The translations under genes were made by a program, and so were the position numbers. Below, piece by piece: positions 1 through 6,906 of a stretch of 24,830 nt of DNA. Numbering within the stretch: position 1 is the first letter of the stretch; every line of letters starts with the position of its first letter. Below the pieces are notes generated by a model. That model saw only the letters and a program-made list of their open reading frames with translations, was not told the DNA's origin and made no database searches. Origin of the DNA: CAZUVQ01 sp964623915 (GTDB taxonomy: Bacteria > Bacillota > Clostridia > UMGS1883 > UMGS1540); NCBI GenBank assembly GCA_964623915.1, contig CAZUVQ010000015.1, positions 1 to 24,830 of the forward strand, given 5' to 3'.

Positions 1-807
1 GCTTTGCTCAATTTGTTCAATTGTATAGCCTTTGGGGAAGAATTTGCGGAGCTTGTCCGCTTGAATCCGTACCTGCTCCTTTTGATTGGCTTTTTCTTCG
101 GTCATCATGTCATAAATCATTTTCGGTGTCAGCTCAGCCTGCTGTGAGAGCCTTTTCATGCGAACTGCCTGTGATAGAGAGGGAGTACAGTCCTCACTTT
201 GCATGGTGTCGTACAGATTTGACTGCTCGTCCGCTTTGAGATATGATATTTCAACCGCAGGGTTAAATGCAATTATCTTTTCATCAACCATATCAAGTAT
301 CGGTTTTATCAGGTTTGTAAGCCTTATGTAGCGTTGGATTTGTCTTTCGGTTTCGCCTATTTCGGCAGCCAAAATGCTTCGGGTCTTAACCCCTAATAAA
401 TTGTGGTCAACTTGACCACCGTTTTCTTTTTGAGGTCTACCAGCCTTTCGTTTCATAGCATCCATCTTCATCTTATAGGCATAAGCTTTTTCGCTGAAAA
501 GTAAACCCTCTCTTTGTAAATTGCTGTCCACCATAAGAATTGTTGCGGTAGTATCATCGACCTCACGAATGATTGTGGGGATTGCTTGCAGTCCTGCTAA
601 TTCGCTTGCCCGCATTCGCCTGTGACCGGAAATGATTTCAAAATTGCCCTTTTCAAGAGGTCTTACAACAATTGGTGACAGCACACCGTTTTCCTTAATA
701 CTCTCTACCATTTGCTTCATTTGCTCATCCTCCTTCACCTGATAAGGATGATTCTTAAACGGCACAAGCCTTGTGATTTCAATGTTTTCAATTGTTTCCT
801 TATCCAT
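1..807 (-). CDS. ParB/RepB-type partition protein, partial (runs off left edge)
   Basis: The frame is open for 269 codons from ATG at 805-807 to the window edge, so the C-terminus is missing. The start is preceded by AAGGAG. The N-terminal ParB nuclease-like domain spans about residues 8-100: ENGVLSPIVVRP at about 40-50, GHRR at 61-64 and the DSNLQRE block at 94-100. A helix-turn-helix-like stretch (ILAAEIGETERQIQRYIRL) lies at about 145-163. ParB proteins bind parS-like sites, use CTP in this GHRR-containing fold, and partner with ParA in chromosome or plasmid partition. The divergent middle and the lack of a chromosomal parA/gidB neighbourhood point to a plasmid or integrative-conjugative-element ParB rather than Spo0J. 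It lies immediately after a truncated cotJC, which suggests it is the outermost gene of an inserted element continuing to the left. The family call is firm; the element assignment is inference. Confidence 0.85.
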   Translation of the reverse strand, partial: MDKETIENIEITRLVPFKNHPYQVKEDEQMKQMVESIKENGVLSPIVVRPLEKGNFEIISGHRRMRASELAGLQAIPTIIREVDDTTATILMVDSNLQREGLLFSEKAYAYKMKMDAMKRKAGRPQKENGGQVDHNLLGVKTRSILAAEIGETERQIQRYIRLTNLIKPILDMVDEKIIAFNPAVEISYLKADEQSNLYDTMQSEDCTPSLSQAVRMKRLSQQAELTPKMIYDMMTEEKANQKEQVRIQADKLRKFFPKGYTIEQIEQS

Positions 808-815
808 AATATTTC

Positions 816-852
816 TCCTTGATTAGATTTGTAAATCGGTCTGTTAATCAAG
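816..852. repeat. Nested inverted repeat at the cotJC/parB junction
   Basis: An 8-base inverted repeat, CTTGATTA and TAATCAAG, flanks an inner palindrome GATTTGTAAATC. It lies in the short gap between the truncated cotJC stop and the parB-like start, just upstream of the parB ribosome site. It could be an operator for ParB autoregulation, a parS-like site, or a recombinase or excisionase arm site at the element end. The symmetry is seen directly; the function is inference. Confidence 0.45.
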
Positions 853-876
853 ATTCACACATTATGGTTGTTCAAA

Positions 877-1296
877 TTAGAATGCACCATCTGCTGCAAG
901 GTCCTCGGTCAAATCAGTAATAGGGTCACCTTTGCTCTGAATATATGCGGCTGTAAAAGGAACTCCTGATGCATTTGATGGGTATACTGCTGTATTATGG
1001 TCTACATAATAGGCTCCGAAACCCTGCTTGTCTGCCTCCTCACCTGTAAGGTCCTTTGTAAGCTGGTATACTATTGAACCAATCATTTCCAAATGTGCGA
1101 GTTCCTCCGTACCAATATCATTCAATATACCCTTAGTCATATTATCGGGCATAGTGAAACGCTGTGATAAATATCGAAGTGATGCGGCAAGCTCTCCGTC
1201 AGGTCCGCCATACTGTGACATAACATATTTAGCAAGCATTGGATTAGTGTTTTTGATTTTTATCGGATACTGTAGTTTTTTCTGGTATTCCCACAT
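877..1296 (-). pseudogene. cotJC: CotJC-like spore coat protein (manganese-catalase family), 3' end truncated
   Basis: This encodes 139 residues where CotJC proteins are usually about 185-190. The start ATG (1294-1296) has a perfect AGGAGG. The match to CotJC is strong over the whole retained length (YGGPDGELAASLRYLSQRF at about 29-47, GTEELAHLE at 62-70, AAYIQSKGDPITDLTEDLAAD near the end), then stops abruptly with three unrelated residues (GAF) and a stop. In the manganese-catalase fold the first metal half-site (Glu35, Glu65, His68 here) is kept, but the second Glu and His from the C-terminal helices are lost, so the product as read should not form a normal di-manganese centre. It is the last gene of cotJABC. 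The break lies next to a mobile-element-type parB, suggesting disruption by insertion, possibly reversible. An intact 3' half may lie outside the window. Confidence 0.85.
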
Positions 1297-1299
1297 ATA

Positions 1300-1791
1300 C
1301 TAAACCTCCTGTTCCCATGACCATGGTGACTGTATCCATCTCCACGGTACGCTACCCGCAGCAGACGAAGCTCTAAGCGGAGCAAATCTTCGTTCATAGT
1401 CATCCATGAGCATTTTTGCTTTTCTTACAGCCTGAGTATAAAGCTCCATAGCGGCTTCATCATCAGGATGTGTGTCAAGATACAAATGTAATTCCAGAGC
1501 AACAAAATCAGCACAAGCAAGTTGTTTTAGTGCTTGCCTTTGTTCACTGCTCATAGCTTTATTATTCTGAACCCCTGCTAAGTTTTCTGTTTTAACTTTA
1601 GGAAGCATCCTGTTTTGCATATTTTGCATGCTTTGCATGTTATGCATATTTTGCATGTTATGCATATTTTCCATGTTTTGCATATTTTGCTTGTTTTGCT
1701 TGTTCTGAATGTTTTCTAAAAAAGGAGACTGTGCTATATATCTTTCATTTTCTGCCACACAGGCCACCCCCAACCGATTTTCTTTTTCCAT
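1300..1791 (-). CDS. cotJB: Spore coat protein CotJB with Met/Gln/Asn repeat extension
   Basis: The C-terminal half is the CotJB domain: ADFVALELHLYLDTHPDDEAA, then YERRFAPL, ending in PWRWIQSPWSWE. The family is usually about 85-100 residues; this protein has 163 because of an N-terminal extension. About residues 27-62 are a run of three-residue units of the type Q/H-N-M (encoded at 1612-1713), very likely disordered and Met-rich. The start chosen is ATG at 1789-1791, preceded by TTAGGTG; a GTG two codons upstream (1797) is an alternative. The start lies inside the 3' end of cotJA, and the stop is 3 bases before cotJC, so the three genes form one operon. In Bacillus subtilis CotJB is an inner-coat protein made with CotJA and CotJC in the mother cell. 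Confidence 0.9.
   Translation of the reverse strand: MEKENRLGVACVAENERYIAQSPFLENIQNKQNKQNMQNMENMHNMQNMHNMQSMQNMQNRMLPKVKTENLAGVQNNKAMSSEQRQALKQLACADFVALELHLYLDTHPDDEAAMELYTQAVRKAKMLMDDYERRFAPLRASSAAGSVPWRWIQSPWSWEQEV
1612..1713 (-). repeat. 9-bp tandem coding repeats in cotJB (Q/H-N-M units)
   Basis: About 11 degenerate 9-bp units, reading on the plus strand as variants of TTTTGCATA or TTATGCATA, encode tandem QNM/HNM/QNK/ENM triplets. The identical period in DNA and protein suggests growth by slippage, so length is expected to vary among strains. Confidence 0.85.
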
Positions 1792-1960
1792 AAACACCTA
1801 ACGGAAGGTCAAGTTCAGGAAATAAAGTACCTCTTTCAAGAGCTTTTTCACAATCATATACAGTATTAAGCTCCTGAAAGGGAACATAAGAATAAGCAAT
1901 AGAACCGCATAATTCTGATCTATTCATACCAACATTACTAATATTATTTGTCAGTTCCAT
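1745..1960 (-). CDS. cotJA: Spore coat associated protein CotJA
   Basis: This is a 71-residue protein with the CotJA signature SYVPFQELN...YDCEKALERGTLFPELDLPL at about residues 28-57. The ATG at 1958-1960 has AAAGGAG seven bases upstream; an in-frame upstream start at 2041 would add a segment without a ribosome site and is rejected. CotJA is a small coat component needed for assembly of CotJC in Bacillus. It is first in cotJABC and overlaps cotJB by 47 bases. Its last residues (about KSVGGGLCGRK) are not typical of the family and are encoded within the overlap. The operon should be mother-cell (sigma-E) controlled by analogy, but I do not see a convincing sigma-E promoter upstream. Confidence 0.88.
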   Translation of the reverse strand: MELTNNISNVGMNRSELCGSIAYSYVPFQELNTVYDCEKALERGTLFPELDLPLGVYGKRKSVGGGLCGRK

Positions 1961-2044
1961 TATTAAACTCCTTTCAAAATTTACGATATACGCAATAATA
2001 TTATATGATTTTAAAAAACAAAAGGTGAATTTGTCGAACAAACA

Positions 2045-2073
2045 TTGACAACACCATTTGTTTATATTATTAT
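2045..2073 (+). promoter_or_regulatory. Sigma-A promoter for the CBM9-like gene
   Basis: TTGACA (2045-2050), a 17-base spacer, then TATTAT (2068-2073), a near-consensus vegetative promoter. It is divergent from cotJABC. Confidence 0.8.
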
Positions 2074-2098
2074 TAAAACAAAAAAGGAGTTCCTGTGT

Positions 2099-2698
2099 AT
2101 GTATACTATAAAAAAAGTTCCTGTTTATAATGCTGAGAAGATTATGATTGATAAGTGTTTGTGGGGGTATAATAATTATAAACCCTTGGTTTTTGCTCAG
2201 CTTTCATATGATAATCAAGGTTTTTTGGTTAAATATACAGTAGGTGAAAAAAATCCGAAAAGAACGAAAACAGAGCATTTTGAATCTGTCCATCTTGACA
2301 GCTGTGTTGAATTTTTTGCAAACTTTGATCCCGACCATGACGACCATTATTTTAATTTTGAAACAAATGCAAACGGAGCTATGAATGTGGCATACAGAGC
2401 TAGCAGAAATGACAGTATTTTATTGACTCATGAAGAAGTTGAATCATTTGAAATTACACCCGTTATTTTTTCTGACCATTGGGAAGTCGGCTACAAAATT
2501 GGTTTTGATTTTATAAAAAAATATGTAAAAGATTTTGATATTTCAAAATGTAATGATATTAAAGCAAACTTTTACAAATGTGGTGACGAAACTGAATCAG
2601 AGCATTATATTTGCTACAATCACGTGGGGCATCCCACACCGGATTTTCATAGACCTGAATATTTTGCACGGATTATTTTGGATAAAAGCGATAAATAA
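2099..2698 (+). CDS. Carbohydrate-binding family 9-like protein
   Basis: 199 residues from ATG 2099, which has GGAG nine bases upstream; a longer reading from TTG 2045 overlaps the -35 box and is rejected. The C-terminal part carries the pattern of standalone CBM9-like beta-sandwich proteins: NDIKANFYKCGDETESEHYICYN followed by PDFHRPEYFARIIL, and an aromatic-rich centre (FNFETNANGAMN). There is no signal peptide or membrane segment, so it is probably cytoplasmic. Family members are annotated as sugar-binding domains without catalytic activity; their physiological role is mostly unknown. It is monocistronic, with a strong promoter in front and a hairpin terminator behind. Confidence 0.75.
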   Translation: MYTIKKVPVYNAEKIMIDKCLWGYNNYKPLVFAQLSYDNQGFLVKYTVGEKNPKRTKTEHFESVHLDSCVEFFANFDPDHDDHYFNFETNANGAMNVAYRASRNDSILLTHEEVESFEITPVIFSDHWEVGYKIGFDFIKKYVKDFDISKCNDIKANFYKCGDETESEHYICYNHVGHPTPDFHRPEYFARIILDKSDK

Positions 2699-2699
2699 A

Positions 2700-2734
2700 C
2701 CTAAAAAAACAGAGCTTTCGCTCTGTTTTTTTAG
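2700..2734 (+). terminator. Rho-independent terminator after the CBM9-like gene
   Basis: The stem ACAGAGC/GCTCTGT with loop TTTC is extended by A-run/T-run pairing on both sides and followed by seven T. It begins two bases after the stop codon and is nearly symmetric, so it may work in both directions. Confidence 0.9.
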
Positions 2735-2798
2735 GTTTAAAAGGTATTAGGGTATATATGATTTACAACATATATAGTATAAAGGATTGTTTATAGTA

Positions 2799-2827
2799 TT
2801 GATTTTAGCATAACTGCATGATATAAT
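2799..2827 (+). promoter_or_regulatory. Sigma-A promoter for the LysR gene
   Basis: TTGATT (2799-2804), a 17-base spacer, TATAAT (2822-2827). The predicted start near 2834 gives a leader of about 45 bases. The AT-rich region just upstream (2750-2795) is where LysR autoregulatory binding would be expected, but no clear T-N11-A dyad stands out. Confidence 0.7.
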
Positions 2828-2879
2828 CAAATACATATATTTATATAACATCCATAATTAATATTTATAAGGTGAAAAT

Positions 2880-3830
2880 ATGCAAAATAATGATTATATA
2901 TTTGAAGTTTACCGTGAAAAAAGCTTCACAAAAGCCGCCAACAAGCTTTTTATATCACAGCCTGCTTTAAGTGCAGCTATCAAAAAAATAGAAAAAAACA
3001 TAGGGCATGAGCTTTTTGACAGAAGCTCAAACCCTATAAAGCTAACCGAAGCTGGAGAAATATATATTAAATCCATTGAAGAAATTCATATGATACAAAA
3101 TAACCTGACAAATAAACTCAATGATATTTCTGATTTGAAAACAGGAAAAGTATCTGTCAGCGGAGCAAACTTTATGTCTTCGTATGTTATTCCTGAAATT
3201 ATTAAAAATTTTTCCAATATTTATCCCGGTATAACCATAGAGTTTTTTGAATCCAACTCAAGTGCTCTGCAGGAAAACCTTCTTGATGAAAAAATTGATT
3301 TGCTTATTGATTATATACATGACGAGAATAAATTTACAAGCTATCCCCTGCTTCTCGAACAAATTTTAATTGCAGTTCCCAAGGGCTTTGCAATTAATGA
3401 AAAAATGTTTAATTATGCGCTGACCTGTGAAGATATCAAAAATGGTAAGCATCTTTCAGAAAACTGCTGTCTTGTGCTACTGAAACAATTTATGGATGAA
3501 AAATTTATTTCACTCAAAAAAGGAAATGATATGTACAATCAGGCACATGTGATGTTTTGCGAGGCAGGCATCAACCCCAAAAAGATTATATATCTCGACC
3601 AGTTAATGACATCTTATAAGTTCACAGAAGCAGGCATGGGCATTTCTTTTGTTACTGACACTCTTATTAAATCTGCTGATGAAAAAGGAAATGTAATATT
3701 TTACAAACCCAAAAGCCTTTTTTCTGAAAGAACCATATATTTATCTCATAAAAAGGGCAGATACCTTAAAAAAGCCGTAACCGCATTTATTAATACAGCA
3801 AAAGAATTATACAAATATTCAAACAACTAA
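2880..3830 (+). CDS. LysR-family transcriptional regulator
   Basis: This 316-residue protein has the usual LysR length and layout. The N-terminal winged helix-turn-helix is at residues 5-62 (FEVYREKSFTKAANKLFISQPALSAAIKKIEKNIGHELFDR), followed by a linker helix and a periplasmic-binding-like effector domain (about 90-300). The start ATG at 2880 has GGTG upstream. It converges with the MFS transporter, with 8 bases between the stops, so the two may be a regulator/target pair although they do not share a promoter region. The effector is unknown; many LysR proteins act as ligand-responsive activators of adjacent transport or catabolic genes. A LysR-type call is safe, the target is inference. Confidence 0.92.
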   Translation: MQNNDYIFEVYREKSFTKAANKLFISQPALSAAIKKIEKNIGHELFDRSSNPIKLTEAGEIYIKSIEEIHMIQNNLTNKLNDISDLKTGKVSVSGANFMSSYVIPEIIKNFSNIYPGITIEFFESNSSALQENLLDEKIDLLIDYIHDENKFTSYPLLLEQILIAVPKGFAINEKMFNYALTCEDIKNGKHLSENCCLVLLKQFMDEKFISLKKGNDMYNQAHVMFCEAGINPKKIIYLDQLMTSYKFTEAGMGISFVTDTLIKSADEKGNVIFYKPKSLFSERTIYLSHKKGRYLKKAVTAFINTAKELYKYSNN

Positions 3831-3838
3831 ATAAAAAC

Positions 3839-5026
3839 TTATGAGGAAATGTGTTCCTTTTTGCTTGAAACATTCAATAACACACAGATAATCATTAATA
3901 CAATTGCAAATACTATTGCACTCATTCCTGCCAATATACCATAGGCATCAGACAAGGCACCGGTAATAATAGGCATTAATATAGCACCGACTCCTCCTAA
4001 CATAAGCAAAACACCTATTGCCATAGGATATGCCTTAATTGTATTTCCAACAGATGATATTGTTGTGGGATATATGCCTGCCATTGAAAAGCCCAGTCCC
4101 AGCACAGCCACCGTTATAACCGGAAGGCTTCGTGTGGATAGCAATATCATATAAAATACTACAGTGCCAATACTTGTAAAAATAAGCAAGGCTTTCTTTG
4201 ACACCCTGTCCCCAAAATATGCACAAATAAGCCTTCCGGATAAAATTGCAACCCATAACAAGGAAGCAAGTACTTGTGCATACTCTTTAGTCATAATATT
4301 GTCATCAATAAAATATTTAACTATCCAGCCGTTAATGGAGGCTTCTGCACATAAGTAAAAAAATAAAATTCCTGCAACAACCCAAAACTGTTTATTTTTT
4401 AAAAATTCATAAGAAATTTTAACTTTTTCCTTCTTTTTTGCAGTATCGTCTATTTTCATTTTTGAAAACAGAAATATTGAAATTAACGCAAGAAGTATAA
4501 TTACACCGACTGCGAGCTTCCAACCAATGTCTCCGGCAATATACGTACAAAAAATCACTATAAAAGGTGCAATCAAAGCACCGACAGCAAAAATACTGTG
4601 CAGTAAATTCATAGCCGAAGGGCTGCTGTCTGACACTTCGTTAACAACTGCATTGTTAAAATTGGAAATACTTCCACGGCTTAATCCTGTGAACAAAAAA
4701 CCAAGTATCAGCATAACCGGATTACCTGTTATAATAGTAATAAAAAAACCTATTGCAACAAAACTGCACAAAAACATAATGGACTTTCTTCTACCTAAAT
4801 ACAGCGGAATTATCCCTGCAATAAAACCTGACACAAGGTTTCCCACCTGATGTGCGGAAAGAAGCGCACCGCTCAAGGTATTATTAAGTCCATATTCGCT
4901 GCTGATAAGCGGCAGTAGTGAACCTAAAATCAAACTGAATAAACCATTGACTGCAAATACAAAAAAACAACAGTTTATCATATACCTTTTATCTTTATCA
5001 AGCTTTGAATAAAATGATTCAGCCAT
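3839..5026 (-). CDS. MFS transporter (sugar-porter-like, FucP/FHS type)
   Basis: 395 residues with about 12 hydrophobic segments, two six-helix halves, and the loop 2-3 motif GxxxxxxGRRKS (around LGRRKSIMF). Segment NNAVVNEVSDSSPSAMNLLHSIFAVGALIAPF resembles the TM4-TM5 signature of fucose/glucose-type (FHS) porters, so a sugar or sugar-like substrate is a reasonable guess. The ATG 5024-5026 has AGGAGGG upstream. No terminator is visible between it and the converging LysR gene, so read-through antisense RNA is possible. Substrate and energy coupling cannot be told from the sequence. Confidence 0.88.
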   Translation of the reverse strand: MAESFYSKLDKDKRYMINCCFFVFAVNGLFSLILGSLLPLISSEYGLNNTLSGALLSAHQVGNLVSGFIAGIIPLYLGRRKSIMFLCSFVAIGFFITIITGNPVMLILGFLFTGLSRGSISNFNNAVVNEVSDSSPSAMNLLHSIFAVGALIAPFIVIFCTYIAGDIGWKLAVGVIILLALISIFLFSKMKIDDTAKKKEKVKISYEFLKNKQFWVVAGILFFYLCAEASINGWIVKYFIDDNIMTKEYAQVLASLLWVAILSGRLICAYFGDRVSKKALLIFTSIGTVVFYMILLSTRSLPVITVAVLGLGFSMAGIYPTTISSVGNTIKAYPMAIGVLLMLGGVGAILMPIITGALSDAYGILAGMSAIVFAIVLMIICVLLNVSSKKEHISS

Positions 5027-5050
5027 ACAAACCCTCCTGTTTTTAAAATC

Positions 5051-5079
5051 ATAATATTTATAAATTTTCTGATTGTTAA
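5051..5079 (-). promoter_or_regulatory. Probable sigma-A promoter for the MFS gene
   Basis: On the minus strand, TTAACA (5074-5079), 17 bases, TATTAT (5051-5056), about 25 bases before the start codon. The -35 has one mismatch to TTGACA, and the AT-rich background lowers confidence. Confidence 0.45.
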
Positions 5080-5105
5080 TGTTAAATTAAAAATATCAGT
5101 TAAGT

Positions 5106-5143
5106 TAAAAAAGTGGGCAAGAGCTTCGCTCTTGCCCACTTTA
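5106..5143 (-). terminator. Rho-independent terminator after tsf
   Basis: A long GC-rich stem (AGTGGGCAAGAG paired with CTCTTGCCCACT, tight TTC/CTTCG loop) has a T-run on its minus-strand 3' side. It lies 13 bases after the tsf stop and closes the rpsB-tsf operon; it also shields the MFS gene downstream. Confidence 0.93.
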
Positions 5144-5155
5144 AAATAATTTAAA

Positions 5156-6049
5156 TTATTTAGTCATACTTGCAACTTCAGCTGCAAAATCGTCTTCTCT
5201 TTTTTCAAGACCTTCGCCCTTTTCAAAACGAACATATTTAATTAGCTTGACATTGTTCTTTGCAAGGTAATCAGCAACTGACATACTGTCATCCTTGACA
5301 AATGCTTGTTGCAGTAAACAGTTTTCCTTGAAAAACTTATTTATCTTTCCGTCAACCATTTTCGCTTTGATTTCATCGGGCTTATTGGCATTTTTTGGAT
5401 CTTCATTCATCTGAGCTAAAATAATACTCTTTTCCTTTTCAATGTCTTCCGCGGGAACAAGTAACTTGTCCATATAAAGAGGATTCATAGCAGCAATCTG
5501 CATAGCACAGTCTCTTGCAGCCTCAGCAGCAGATGCATTATTTAAATCTGCCTCAACAAGTTCTAAAATACCGATTCTGCCACCGGCATGAACATAATCA
5601 ACAACATTTCCTTCAAATCTGGCAAAACGTCTAAGATTCATGTTTTCGCCAATTTTAGCAATCTTTTCGATTATCATCTCTTTTATAGTTTTAGAATTGT
5701 CATTAACGAAAGAAGAAGCTAAAAGTTCGTCTACATCAGCGGGATTAGTGGCAATAACCTGATGTGCTACATCGCGTACAAGATTTTTGAATTCTTCGTT
5801 TTTAGCAACAAAATCAGTCTCTGAGTTGATTTCAACTATTGCACCTACATTACCTTCAATTACAATGTCAACCAAACCCTCAGAAGCAACTCTGCTTGCC
5901 TTTTTCTGTGCGGATGCAAGGCCTTTTTCTCTTAAATATTCAATAGCTTTTTCCATATCTCCGCCGGTTTCTGTTAATGCTTTTTTACAATCCATCATAC
6001 CGCAACCGGTTTTTTCTCTTAATTCTTTAACAACACTTGCGCTTATCAT
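5156..6049 (-). CDS. tsf: Translation elongation factor Ts
   Basis: A 297-residue EF-Ts, the nucleotide exchange factor that releases GDP from EF-Tu in the cytoplasm. The N-terminal UBA-like domain (VVKELREKTGCGMMDCKKAL, residues 6-25) and the EF-Tu contact motif TDFVAKN (78-84) are intact, followed by the core and dimerisation subdomains. Its length matches the Firmicutes form. It is downstream of rpsB in the classical rpsB-tsf order, with a 113-base spacer that includes a hairpin, so its level may be tuned relative to S2. The ribosome site (AGAAAGG, about 11 bases before ATG) is weaker than that of rpsB. Confidence 0.98.
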   Translation of the reverse strand: MISASVVKELREKTGCGMMDCKKALTETGGDMEKAIEYLREKGLASAQKKASRVASEGLVDIVIEGNVGAIVEINSETDFVAKNEEFKNLVRDVAHQVIATNPADVDELLASSFVNDNSKTIKEMIIEKIAKIGENMNLRRFARFEGNVVDYVHAGGRIGILELVEADLNNASAAEAARDCAMQIAAMNPLYMDKLLVPAEDIEKEKSIILAQMNEDPKNANKPDEIKAKMVDGKINKFFKENCLLQQAFVKDDSMSVADYLAKNNVKLIKYVRFEKGEGLEKREDDFAAEVASMTK

Positions 6050-6132
6050 TATATCTTAAACCTTTCTGACCACAAAATAATATAATAAGGTACACGCACT
6101 TCACGTGGACAAAGAAGGCGCATTATCCGAAT

Positions 6133-6159
6133 AAAGCCCGGGTATTATTGCCGGGCTTT
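6133..6159 (-). terminator. Intergenic hairpin between rpsB and tsf (possible attenuator)
   Basis: A perfect nine-base stem, AAAGCCCGG/CCGGGCTTT, with a nine-base loop starts 4 bases after the rpsB stop. On the minus strand it is followed only by a short T stretch, so it could be a partial terminator that lowers tsf expression or a 3'-end-stabilising stem. Confidence 0.6.
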
Positions 6160-6162
6160 AAA

Positions 6163-6906
6163 TTATTCTTCAATTGTAGCTTGTGCCTCAGTTGCTTCTT
6201 CAGCCGGAGCAGCTACCATCTGTTCGCCCTGCCTGCCTTCAACAATGGCATTGGAAATTGTCTGTGCAATGAGCTTTACGGCACGGATTGCATCATCGTT
6301 TCCGGGGATAGGATAATCAACTTCTTCGGGGTCACAGTTTGTGTCAACAATAGCAACAATAGGAATCCCTAATTTTTTAGCTTCTAATATTGCTATCTTT
6401 TCTTTCTTGGGGTCTACAACAAACAAAGCACCGGGTAGCTTTTTCATGTTTTTAATACCGCCAAGATATTTTTCAAGCCTTTCCATTTCAGCACGAAGCT
6501 TTAAAACTTCTTTTTTGGGAAGCAGCTCAAATGTGCCATCTTCTTCCATGGCTTTCAGTTGGAATAACCTGTCAATCCTTTTCTTAATTGTTTTAAAGTT
6601 TGTCATCATACCGCCGAGCCATCTTGCATTTACATAATGCATTTCAACTCTTTCGGCTTCTTCCTTGATTGAATCCTGAGCCTGCTTCTTTGTTCCGACA
6701 AATAAAACTTCGCCGCCGTCTTCTGATAACTGACGGATGAAAGCATAAGCCTCCTCAATCTTTTTTACTGTCTTCTGAAGGTCGATAATATAAATACCGT
6801 TTCTTTCGGTAAATATATACTCGGCCATTTTAGGGTTCCATCTTCTTGTCTGGTGACCGAAGTGAACGCCTGCTTCAAGTAACTGTTTCATCGCAACTAC
6901 ACCCAT
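6163..6906 (-). CDS. rpsB: 30S ribosomal protein S2
   Basis: 247 residues from ATG 6904-6906, chosen because AGGAGGTG sits seven bases upstream; a longer open frame to 6978 has no ribosome site. The sequence shows the S2 hallmarks: LLEAGVHFGHQTRRWNPKMAEYIF near the N-terminus, GIYIIDLQKT, the FVGTKKQAQ strand, WLGGMMTNF and the IVDTNCDP/IPGNDDAIRA C-terminal core, then an acidic Ala-rich tail. S2 binds late to the back of the 30S subunit. First gene of rpsB-tsf; a 115-base structured leader precedes it. Confidence 0.98.
   Translation of the reverse strand: MGVVAMKQLLEAGVHFGHQTRRWNPKMAEYIFTERNGIYIIDLQKTVKKIEEAYAFIRQLSEDGGEVLFVGTKKQAQDSIKEEAERVEMHYVNARWLGGMMTNFKTIKKRIDRLFQLKAMEEDGTFELLPKKEVLKLRAEMERLEKYLGGIKNMKKLPGALFVVDPKKEKIAILEAKKLGIPIVAIVDTNCDPEEVDYPIPGNDDAIRAVKLIAQTISNAIVEGRQGEQMVAAPAEEATEAQATIEE

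Noticed and set aside
21..239. Plus-strand open frame of 72 codons at the left edge
   Set aside because: It is the shadow of the parB-like gene on the opposite strand, with no ribosome site and no family likeness.
1612..1713. Tandem repeats considered as a CRISPR or minisatellite array
   Set aside because: Units are 9 bp, contiguous, without spacers, and remain in frame in cotJB, so they are coding repeats.
1961..2041. Upstream extension of cotJA, and CATATAAT (2000-2007 minus) as a sigma-E promoter
   Set aside because: The extension lacks a ribosome site and family likeness. The -10-like box has no acceptable sigma-E -35 at the right spacing; in DNA this AT-rich it may be chance.
2535..2750. 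71-codon plus-strand frame overlapping the CBM9-like gene
   Set aside because: Out-of-frame shadow that runs through the terminator.
6060..6130. Possible tRNA or small RNA between tsf and rpsB
   Set aside because: No cloverleaf, no T-loop consensus; only one simple hairpin at 6133-6159 is convincing.
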